Shown: one piece after another, positions 8,174 to 13,907 of the stretch
Position numbering within the stretch: the stretch's first letter is position 1
Layout: each line of letters starts with the position of its first letter
Source of the DNA: Bacteroidota bacterium
GTDB lineage: Bacteria; Bacteroidota; Kryptoniia; Kryptoniales; JAKASW01
Length of the DNA: 13,907 nucleotides
Direction: 5' to 3'
NCBI GenBank assembly: GCA_021785235.1
Contig: JAJYGB010000503.1
Coordinates: forward strand, 1-13,907
Notes under the pieces: model-generated
Told to the model about the DNA's origin: nothing
Seen by the model: only the letters and a program-made list of their open reading frames with translations
The model's database searches: none
Position numbers and translations under genes: made by a program

Positions 8174-8468
8174 TCACCTTTCAAAAAAATAATAGTCGCT
8201 TACGGTGTGTCTCGCCCGGTTCTCTCCAGGGTTGACCGGGAAGGAAAGAATGGGGAGCAGCAAACAGACCTCGGTTCATCTTAACCTGAATAAATGGTCC
8301 GACACCGATAGTGTTCTAAACCGAAACTCTTCAGGCTCGTTCCAAGGGATTCGATTGCCGGGAGCGGCACCGAGCTCGGTGGAACGTGACCCTGCCGGGC
8401 CGGGTTATAGGCCATCTATTTCATCGGTTGGGAAATCGTTTTTCAATTCTCTGGAGTTTCCAGTTTTA
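8174..8468. other. 295-bp non-coding gap with palindrome and hairpin
   Basis: This gap separates the TIM-barrel gene from the transglutaminase-like gene. It holds a perfect 14-bp palindrome, CACCGAGCTCGGTG, at 8368-8381, and a CCCGGT/ACCGGG stem (6 bp, 14-nt loop) at 8215-8240, about 40-65 nt ahead of the downstream start. A run of seven A (T on the coding strand) sits just before the Shine-Dalgarno AAAGGTGA. No convincing ORF, tRNA or canonical promoter was recognised. It is by far the largest gap within the set of genes below 11435, so it likely carries a transcription end and/or a new promoter. Confidence 0.5.
8368..8381. promoter_or_regulatory. Perfect 14-bp palindrome, possible operator
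   Basis: CACCGAGCTCGGTG is its own reverse complement and lies about 90 bp past the stop of the TIM-barrel gene and about 190 bp upstream of the transglutaminase-like gene. It is flanked by direct copies of TGCCGGG (starting near 8356 and 8393). It has no loop, so it suits a dimeric protein site better than a terminator. The function is not shown by the sequence. Confidence 0.3.
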
Positions 8469-9578
8469 TTACTTGACGAGGATCATCTTTTTGGTCACGA
8501 TATAGGAACCGGCTCGAAGTTCATAAAAATATACTCCGCTGGCAAATCTCGAACCGTCGAAAAATGCCGTATAGGCACCGGGATTCTGTTTTCCGTCCAC
8601 CAGCGTCGCTACCTCTCTGCCAAGCACATCGTACACTTTCAAAGTGACCCTGCTTAACGCTGAAAGCTTATAGCTTATCGATGTCGTCGGATTAAATGGA
8701 TTCGGATAATTCTGGCTCAGCATAAATGCGTTTGGAGCGACGGCGGTATTTTCTCCAACGTGCGTCACTATCCCGTTTACCTGGATGTCGTCCACGTATA
8801 TCGTGCTGTTGTCGAAAAGGGAAGCCTGCAGACGCTTTATTGCGACACCCTCGAAGAGCGCGGTCGATGTGTCTGTCTTAGCGCGCCACATTCCGATGTA
8901 TTTCCATCCATACCAGTTGATAGTGTCGATAGGAATGATATTGGCTGAAGTCGGGCCGAAAATGAAATCAAGCTCGTTTCCGCTGTTATCGCCGAAAACC
9001 CACATCCCGAACGAACCGGATGAGCTTATATCATATCCCTGGGAGTTCTCCACCGCACAAACAGCGTTCGTCGAGTCGAAGCGGTAATTCAAGGCCGCGG
9101 AATTGAAACCGTCATAGGGTTTATAGACGACGCCGAAACTCGAAGAAGTGGTGTCCACTCCGTGCGTCAAAGGACTCGCGGAAGGCTGCTGCCATGTCCC
9201 GAGCGAAGACTCAAAGCCTTCAATGACTGACCCGCCGGATTGGACGGAGCTCACGGTGAACGTCGTGGAATATGACTCCTGTGTCGGGATGTTGTAGTAG
9301 CTTGTGACGCCGGGCGCAAGAGCGGCTGTGTATCTCATCCCGGGAATGAGGACGGTCGACGAGCGGATGGCGATGATGCTTAGACCGTTCGGCGTGACCT
9401 GAAACTGGTCCTTCGTAAACGACACTTTGTTACCGGTCGAGTCTAAAAGGCTGATGTATGATGCGATGTTGTCGAGATGAACCGGTTCGTTCAGTATGAA
9501 TTCGATATACGTTTTCGAAACCGACGTGCCACCATTTGCCGGAGACGCCGCAACGACCCTCGGCGGGGCGGTGTCGAT
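8469..9578 (-). repeat. Duplicated C-terminal module, copy B (in TIM-barrel protein)
   Basis: Encodes residues about 399-767 and is the partner of the copy at 4122-5240. Domain order is identical in both (Ig-like, FESSLGTW module, sorting domain), and the lengths (about 369 and 371 residues) are almost equal, while the catalytic regions upstream are unrelated. Confidence 0.85.
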
Positions 9579-10772
9579 TGCGCGGGTCGAGAAAGAAAGA
9601 GAGTACTGACTACTCAAGGGAGTGCCGAGAAGGGAATTTGCCGCCGTGCTGAACGCAATCAGGTAATTCGTCGACGGTGCCAGAAGGGTATCGGGTGCAA
9701 ACGTCCAGGTCGTCAAATCCGGATTCATTATCAGCTTGCCGTTGACATGAGGCGTTATGCTGAATGCGCTGTCGATGCTTGCTGCGTCCATTGACGTGTT
9801 GAAGTTTACTTTGACTCCGTCGTAAACCTGCAGGGTGTCGCCAGTCGATATCGATGCGCTTATCACCTCCGGTGTCGTGGGCGGGAGATTTTGCCAGCTG
9901 TTTGCGTAATCTCTCCAGTTCATCGTATCCATCCCGGTATATTCCCACAGGCTAACTCCGACGTAACCCGCGTTTTGGGCCAGGTTGCAGAATTGCTGAA
10001 TGTCGCCGTAATGCATCTGGTAACTCGTCTCACCTTCACTGTTCTCACACCCTATCGGGACAATCGGTTTGATTGAGCTGATGTAACCTTCGCTTATCCA
10101 CGTTTCTTCCCACGACTCGAAATCGTTCCACATCGCGCTGAACTCGCTTGAGACCGAAGTCGGCCTTAGGGCCCAGTATGCTTGCGGCATGTTCGCGTCG
10201 CATCCACTCAGGAATGTCGTCCACGGTATGGGCTGACCGGTTACTCTGGCAAATGAGGTAAGTGCGACAAAACTACTCGGGTGAGCTGCTCTTACGGTGT
10301 TGAGATACTGTGCTGCTACCGCGGTCATCCCTGATGCTTCGAACTCCACTTCGGCGTCGATGATGAAACCGTCAATTCCCGGTATGCTCAGTATTTCGTT
10401 CGTAACCCCGGCTTCGGTGCCGCCGCCGCTCCATTTACTCGCGCCGTAAATGTACCCCCAACCGTAAACTTTTATACCGTTGTTGTGAAATGAATTGATC
10501 ACCGCCGCAAAACCGCCGTAAGTGGATGCCCAACCGTAAAGGGTGCCGCCGGCGCCGTCATAAAAGCTGTTGCTGTCCCCGAGTTTTACGGCCACCCATG
10601 TGACGCCGCTCTTTTTCAAGCGGGAGGTTATCGAATCTAAATTCCCGTTTTCGCAATTCCAGATTTGCCAGATCCACATACCCTTGCCGGTAGTCGGGAT
10701 AGACGCGAAAGAGGGTATGCTTGAGAGAATCAAAAATGATAAGCTGATAAGTAACTTGGTAATCGATTTCAT
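8469..10772 (-). CDS. T9SS-exported TIM-barrel protein with GH18-like motif, Ig-like domains and jelly-roll module (putative glycosidase)
   Basis: This is a 767-residue secreted protein. Residues 1-23 are a signal peptide (SFA-S). Residues 28-295 look like a (beta/alpha)8 barrel: GKGMWIWQIW, WVAVKLGD, GIKVYGWGYIYG, IDGFIIDAEVE, MPQAYW, KPIVPIG, YVGVSLWEY follow each other as candidate strands. IDGFIIDAE at 133-141 matches the GH18 DGxxxDxE signature (D134, G135, D139, E141), except that I137 replaces the usual Asp/Asn. E141 is the candidate acid, and MPQAYW (195-200) recalls the beta-6 Met-x-Tyr region. Residues 303-397 and 400-505 are Big_5-like Ig domains. Residues 513-666 are the same FESSLGTW...YVDDIQV module as in the amidase. 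Residues 684-767 are a T9SS type-A sorting domain. An activity on GlcNAc-containing glycans is plausible; GH25-like or other uncharacterised GH-like barrels are alternatives. The gene starts 30 bp after the small upstream gene with no good Shine-Dalgarno, which suggests coupling. Confidence 0.82.
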   Translation of the reverse strand: MKSITKLLISLSFLILSSIPSFASIPTTGKGMWIWQIWNCENGNLDSITSRLKKSGVTWVAVKLGDSNSFYDGAGGTLYGWASTYGGFAAVINSFHNNGIKVYGWGYIYGASKWSGGGTEAGVTNEILSIPGIDGFIIDAEVEFEASGMTAVAAQYLNTVRAAHPSSFVALTSFARVTGQPIPWTTFLSGCDANMPQAYWALRPTSVSSEFSAMWNDFESWEETWISEGYISSIKPIVPIGCENSEGETSYQMHYGDIQQFCNLAQNAGYVGVSLWEYTGMDTMNWRDYANSWQNLPPTTPEVISASISTGDTLQVYDGVKVNFNTSMDAASIDSAFSITPHVNGKLIMNPDLTTWTFAPDTLLAPSTNYLIAFSTAANSLLGTPLSSQYSLSFSTRAIDTAPPRVVAASPANGGTSVSKTYIEFILNEPVHLDNIASYISLLDSTGNKVSFTKDQFQVTPNGLSIIAIRSSTVLIPGMRYTAALAPGVTSYYNIPTQESYSTTFTVSSVQSGGSVIEGFESSLGTWQQPSASPLTHGVDTTSSSFGVVYKPYDGFNSAALNYRFDSTNAVCAVENSQGYDISSSGSFGMWVFGDNSGNELDFIFGPTSANIIPIDTINWYGWKYIGMWRAKTDTSTALFEGVAIKRLQASLFDNSTIYVDDIQVNGIVTHVGENTAVAPNAFMLSQNYPNPFNPTTSISYKLSALSRVTLKVYDVLGREVATLVDGKQNPGAYTAFFDGSRFASGVYFYELRAGSYIVTKKMILVK

Positions 10773-10802
10773 GCCTGTGATCGCGCCTGTTCTCTGGGAG
10801 TC

Positions 10803-11435
10803 TTATTTCGAAATTGAAAACGTTCTTAAAATTTGATTGAACCCCTTCACCGAGACGTTATTGGTATCACGCATCCTCTCCATGATGCTGGCCCGCATCT
10901 CTTGTTTGGATCGGAAGACGCCGTTGATCTTGGCACCCGGCATGCCGGTCTGAAAGTCGCGTGTCAGCGATATTGTGAAGTACTGGCCGTCGTGGAACGC
11001 ATAGCAGTTGTCGACCGTCTCCCACTGTCCTTGGCCGGCGTAGACCGCCCAGTAGTCGCGCGCGAATTTCAATCCGCTGACTGTCACCGAATCTTCATGC
11101 ACGTAGTCTGAGAAGACTCCGGGTTGCTTGTCCGCGTCGAAGTAGTATCGTCCTCCGTAAGTCCCCGGCAGATAGACAAAAGGCTGTCGGCTCACAAAAA
11201 CATGCACGCGTCCGCCGCCGTTTCCCTTGTTTGCGGCCTCAGGAAGCTCGATCAGAAACTCGTTATCGCCCCGCTTGACTAAAGTCCCTTTGTAATTAAA
11301 TGTGAAGTTGTCGGTACCGTTGGCGAAGGTGTGAAATTGTCCTTTGCTTGTCTGGTTAACCTGCGCTTGTGTTCGTTGAGTAAATAGAAGGAATAGGCCA
11401 CAGGCGAAAAGTATGAGTGATTTTTTTAAAACCAT
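10803..11435 (-). CDS. Small secreted protein of unknown function
   Basis: This 210-residue protein is not recognised. Residues 1-24 are a clear signal peptide (MVLKKSLILFACGLFLLF...TQA-Q). The rest is beta-rich: NFTFNYKGTLVKRG, EFLIELPE, GRVHVFVSRQPFVYLPG, GGRYYFDADKQPG, QYFTISLTRDF. It ends with a helix (SKQEMRASIMERMRD) and FNQILRTFSISK. The closing 'F..IL.(T/S)F' strand and the overall size recall PsbP/Mog1-like small secreted domains, which is only a fold-level guess. No lipobox, sorting domain or catalytic motif is visible. GGAG lies 8 nt before the ATG. It is the first gene after the terminator at 11516-11549 and sits 30 bp ahead of the TIM-barrel gene, so the two are probably co-transcribed. 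Confidence 0.8.
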   Translation of the reverse strand: MVLKKSLILFACGLFLLFTQRTQAQVNQTSKGQFHTFANGTDNFTFNYKGTLVKRGDNEFLIELPEAANKGNGGGRVHVFVSRQPFVYLPGTYGGRYYFDADKQPGVFSDYVHEDSVTVSGLKFARDYWAVYAGQGQWETVDNCYAFHDGQYFTISLTRDFQTGMPGAKINGVFRSKQEMRASIMERMRDTNNVSVKGFNQILRTFSISK

Positions 11436-11515
11436 AGTGCTTGCTCCATGACTTGGAATCCATCGCCGGAAGCTGTCCGGTCTTTCCGCGTTTCCCCACC
11501 CCGCGGGTAGGCACC

Positions 11516-11549
11516 AAAATAGTAAGCGAGGCCTTTCGGCCCCGCTTAC
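11516..11549 (-). terminator. Intrinsic terminator after the beta-helix gene
   Basis: Read on the minus strand: GTAAGCGGGGCC, GAAA loop, GGCCTCGCTTAC, then TATTTTGG. The stem is 12 bp with one G-U wobble, closed by a C(GAAA)G tetraloop of the very stable GNRA type and followed by a short U-run. It begins 12 bp after the stop codon of the gene at 11562-13268. It marks a transcription boundary between the receptor/beta-helix pair and the downstream cell-wall genes. Confidence 0.88.
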
Positions 11550-11561
11550 GGTGAGACATAA

Positions 11562-13268
11562 TTACTTCAGCAGAAGCATTTTCTTGGTGATGAGATTTGA
11601 ACCCTGCTGGAGCGAGTAGAAGTACACGCCGCTGGCGTATTTGTCCATGTTGAGATTGTACGTGTAAGCGCCGGCCGGTTTGTATCCCTCATCGACCACT
11701 TTAACCATCTGGCCGAGGACGTTATAGACCCGAAGGCTCATTACACCGGAGTTCGGAAGCGTAACCTTGACCACGGTGGTCGGGTTGAACGGGTTTGGAT
11801 AGTTGTTGCTCAAACTGAACGTCTTCGGAGTGGTCGGAGCAGTCTGATGCACTGCCAGCGGGAGCTGATTCGGGAACCAGTTAAGGTCGCCTAGTGCCGT
11901 GCCGTTTGTGGCCGCATGCTGCAAACTGGTGTTGTTATAAGCCAAGCTCCAGGGCAAGGGCCAGGCAGCGGGGTACGGCCCGTTATTGCCATTGGCTGCG
12001 TTGGCTTGAGGAATATACCACCAATTATAGGTACCAAGTTGGTTCATTCGATCGAGGTACACGTACTGCACCAAGCTGTCGACCTGTCCCATGGCGGACG
12101 ACGGGAACTGCGGGTCAACTTCCACGTTACCCGAGGAGTCGAAATTCGGCCACATGGTCTTGTCGCCGAACATGGCTGCCGTCCGGGAATTCATCCACAC
12201 CGGGGGCGTGATGATTTCGGAATCGGCTTTTGCAGTTGTTACGCTGTCGTTCCAGTGGGTGTAGAAATCGGTCAGTTGTTTCGGCCAGTAATACGCATTG
12301 TTGATCACGTTGATGTGCCTGTCGGCCTCCGTAAGATTATAAAGCGAACCTACGGTCGACAGAGTGTCCAGGCTGATGACCGCCGGTGGCTGACCATCGG
12401 TATCGTACCATCCGCCGACGATCTCCGCCGGTATCGCACCGCCGGCGAAGGTACCGTAGAAGATATTGTTTGTGATGTTCGCATTTACTGCTTGGAACAG
12501 CCAAAGTGGGTTGACCATCCCCAGGAATACGGTGTTATGATTGAAGTCCAGGTATCTGCACAAGGCAGTTCCGGAAAGCATGACAAGGTAAGAGTTGTTG
12601 CAGAAGAATGTGTTGTCGGTAAACGAGACTGTATCGGCGATGGCCCCGCTCAGAATTCCCCAGCCCTGACCGTCGAATTGACCGCCCGGGTCTGTGCCGT
12701 TAATGAATTTGCAATTCGAGAAGTAATAGCTATTGTTTCTGCCGGAACCGCCTATGGCGCGGAAATACCAGCCGTCAAATACGCAGCTATCAGCACTGAT
12801 CACGGAATTAGTATCGCCCGAAAGCTGGATCGCATATGAGCCACCGGTAGCCTCATCAGGGCGAACGCCTTGTATGTACAGATTTTTCAGCTTGATGCTT
12901 CCATGATAACCTTCGATGAAATGATAGGTGATGGAACCGTCCGTGTGGATCATGGGATTGATCTCGGGCGGGTAATGTCCGGGCGCGGGCGCGGGCGCTA
13001 TAATGGTCAGGTTGTAACCGTTAACGACGACACCATTGTAGGTTCCACCGGTGTAGTAATAAATTGAATCGTCGTACAGTTCGTATACACGATTGGGATT
13101 ATTCCTTGTGCCGGTACTGGTTGTATCGCCATTGATGAAGTTAGTAATGTTACCTTCGGGCGAAGGCGGGACCCAGACAGTATCAGCGGTTTGAGCGAAA
13201 GTCTGGAGCGGCCCGGCCAAGAGAGCCGCAATCATTCCCACAAAAGTTGTGGCGAAGATCCTTTTCAT
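11562..13268 (-). CDS. T9SS-exported right-handed beta-helix-like protein
   Basis: This is a 568-residue secreted protein. Residues 1-25 are a signal peptide (TFA-Q). An N-terminal segment with FINGDTTSTGTRNNPNRVYEL (40-64) leads into a repetitive Asn/aromatic-rich region (about 65-330). Rungs such as SCVFDGWYFRAIGG, NCKFING, DNTFFCNNSYLVMLSG, NHNTVFLG and NANITNNIFYG are typical of parallel beta-helix proteins (pectate-lyase-like/NosD-like). No catalytic motif was identified. Residues 330-470 are Trp/Pro-rich and unassigned. Residues 484-568 are a T9SS type-A sorting domain (NNYPNPFNPTT ... KKMLLLK). AAGGAG 7 nt upstream supports the start. The helix could bind or cut polysaccharide, or act as a surface adhesin; the sequence does not decide. 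It follows the receptor gene by 194 bp and is closed by a strong terminator. Confidence 0.85.
   Translation of the reverse strand: MKRIFATTFVGMIAALLAGPLQTFAQTADTVWVPPSPEGNITNFINGDTTSTGTRNNPNRVYELYDDSIYYYTGGTYNGVVVNGYNLTIIAPAPAPGHYPPEINPMIHTDGSITYHFIEGYHGSIKLKNLYIQGVRPDEATGGSYAIQLSGDTNSVISADSCVFDGWYFRAIGGSGRNNSYYFSNCKFINGTDPGGQFDGQGWGILSGAIADTVSFTDNTFFCNNSYLVMLSGTALCRYLDFNHNTVFLGMVNPLWLFQAVNANITNNIFYGTFAGGAIPAEIVGGWYDTDGQPPAVISLDTLSTVGSLYNLTEADRHINVINNAYYWPKQLTDFYTHWNDSVTTAKADSEIITPPVWMNSRTAAMFGDKTMWPNFDSSGNVEVDPQFPSSAMGQVDSLVQYVYLDRMNQLGTYNWWYIPQANAANGNNGPYPAAWPLPWSLAYNNTSLQHAATNGTALGDLNWFPNQLPLAVHQTAPTTPKTFSLSNNYPNPFNPTTVVKVTLPNSGVMSLRVYNVLGQMVKVVDEGYKPAGAYTYNLNMDKYASGVYFYSLQQGSNLITKKMLLLK
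12981..12998. repeat. Three-copy hexanucleotide repeat coding Pro-Ala
   Basis: GGGCGC occurs three times in tandem and encodes the APAPAP stretch at residues 91-96 of the beta-helix protein. Copy changes would stay in frame. Confidence 0.85.
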
Positions 13269-13275
13269 AAGAGTT

Positions 13276-13281
13276 CTCCTT
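13276..13281 (-). promoter_or_regulatory. Shine-Dalgarno site of the beta-helix gene
   Basis: AAGGAG is placed 7 nt before the ATG that opens the signal peptide MKRIFATTFVG, fixing the start with good confidence. Confidence 0.75.
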
Positions 13282-13320
13282 GTGGTTGTTTTGTTTTGCG
13301 TGCGTTAAGCTCGGACAATT

Positions 13321-13364
13321 GCAAAAAGAGCTTTTGCCTGATCCTCCGATTCAAAGAAATCGGA
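13321..13364 (-). terminator. Two consecutive small hairpins after the receptor gene, possible weak terminator
   Basis: TCCGATT/AATCGGA (7-bp stem, 6-nt loop, 13345-13364) is followed by GCAAAA/TTTTGC (6-bp stem, 5-nt loop, 13321-13337), which contains a T-run on the coding strand. They lie about 100 bp past the receptor stop and about 55 bp before the beta-helix start. This could be a weak terminator or a leader structure; neither hairpin is strong. Confidence 0.35.
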
Positions 13365-13462
13365 CTTGAAGCCCTGCACCACCTCCTTTGTCGATACGAA
13401 TCTCAATATTGATAGCTCAATGCTCAAATTAGCTCTGTCTAAAATGCGGCGTGCATTCGAAA

Positions 13463-13907
13463 TCATAATGTTAGTCTGATTCCCAAGTCCGCGGTCATTC
13501 CGTAATCCTGCTCACTCGATGGAAAGCCGTTCCCCTGGATCAAACTGATATCGTTTTCGCCGTTTATGTTATTCAAATCGAAATATACCTGCATCCCTTC
13601 CCACGGCAGATTTTGTTTTGCCGCCAAATCCCATCGCACATACGTAGCCGTGGTGGAGCGAAGTTCGGGGTGGAAATTCTCCCCGGCGAAGACGTCTGAC
13701 GAATAAATCACAGAGACTCGGACCGAGAAACCCTGGTAATCATAGCCAAGCGCCAGATTCGCTATATCATTTGGCTGATCGATGAGACGCTCGGTATAGA
13801 ACGAATCTACTTCGGTGTAAGTCGTGTGCCCGGTATGCGGGTTGGAGGGAAGATGAGCTATCGGGTATGTGTTCAGATATTTCGCACTTGAAAAAATATG
13901 AGTATAG
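13463..13907 (-). CDS. TonB-dependent outer-membrane receptor, C-terminal fragment
   Basis: The reading frame is open from the window edge to a TGA at 13463-13465 and gives 147 residues of the 3' end; the start lies outside. The sequence has the alternating aromatic pattern of outer-membrane beta-strands. It contains a typical TonB-receptor ending: DIANLALGYDYQGFSVRVSV, then TATYVRWDLAAKQNLPWEGM, a strand with QVYFDLNNINGEND, and finally DYGMTADLGIRLTL with the loop-strand closure expected at the barrel C-terminus. A shorter GTG-start reading at 13711 is simply an internal codon of the same frame. The plug domain and TonB box cannot be seen. It probably imports a large ligand; the substrate is unknown. 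Confidence 0.83.
   Translation of the reverse strand, partial: YTHIFSSAKYLNTYPIAHLPSNPHTGHTTYTEVDSFYTERLIDQPNDIANLALGYDYQGFSVRVSVIYSSDVFAGENFHPELRSTTATYVRWDLAAKQNLPWEGMQVYFDLNNINGENDISLIQGNGFPSSEQDYGMTADLGIRLTL

Noticed and set aside
8205..8657. Plus-strand ORF of 150 codons across the 295-bp gap
   Set aside because: It starts at GTG without a ribosome site and runs into the antisense of the sorting domain of the TIM-barrel gene.
11466..11480. CCGGA/TCCGG inverted repeat before the small secreted gene
   Set aside because: The stem is only 5 bp with no T-run; it is likely chance in a GC-rich leader.
11916..12839. Plus-strand ORF of 307 codons opposite the beta-helix gene
   Set aside because: It is antisense to a gene with signal peptide, sorting domain, ribosome site and terminator; the product has no recognisable domain.
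1..13907. Mobile elements, CRISPR, tRNA or rRNA
   Set aside because: No transposase, regularly spaced repeats, cloverleaf or rRNA-like sequence was found; the only long repeat is the protein-module duplication.

Overview
All eight protein-coding genes in this window lie on the minus strand, so transcription runs from high to low coordinates. The likely source is a Gram-negative bacterium of the FCB group (Bacteroidota/Ignavibacteria/Kryptonia-like). The evidence is three secreted proteins ending in a type IX secretion (T9SS) type-A sorting domain with the '(Q/N)NYPNPFNPTT' signature, a C-terminal fragment of a TonB-dependent outer-membrane receptor, a lipoprotein GH3/beta-lactamase fusion, and a mid-range GC content. 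No rRNA, tRNA, CRISPR array, IS element or phage gene was seen, and genus-level assignment is not possible from the sequence alone.

Layout in transcription order. (1) 13907-13463: the 3' end of a TonB-dependent receptor, running off the window edge. (2) 13268-11562: a secreted beta-helix-like T9SS cargo protein with its own Shine-Dalgarno site, followed by a strong intrinsic terminator (11516-11549). (3) 11435-10803: a small secreted protein of unknown function, followed 30 bp later by (4) 10772-8469, a T9SS-exported TIM-barrel protein with a GH18-like catalytic motif. (5) A 295-bp non-coding gap holding a perfect 14-bp palindrome. (6) 8173-6680: a secreted transglutaminase-like cysteine protein. 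(7) 6632-4122: a T9SS-exported amidase with a lysozyme-like N-terminal domain, an Amidase_2 zinc domain, Ig-like domains and a jelly-roll-like module. (8) 4015-3080: an N-acetylglucosamine kinase of the BadF/BadG family, overlapping by ATGA with (9) 3083-60, a lipoprotein fusing a NagZ-type GH3 beta-N-acetylglucosaminidase to a serine beta-lactamase-like domain. A GC-rich hairpin (24-47) follows the last gene.

Taken together, genes 4 to 9 read as a cell-wall (peptidoglycan) breakdown and salvage locus. A surface or secreted amidase and a putative glycosidase would cut peptidoglycan outside the cell. A lipid-anchored GH3/serine hydrolase would release GlcNAc and possibly act on peptides or D-amino acid esters. 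The translationally coupled kinase would trap GlcNAc as GlcNAc-6-P. The amidase and the glycosidase share a C-terminal block of about 370 residues (Ig-like + 'FESSLGTW' module + sorting domain) on unrelated catalytic domains, a clear case of modular reuse between neighbours. The pathway role is inference; the domain assignments rest on visible motifs.
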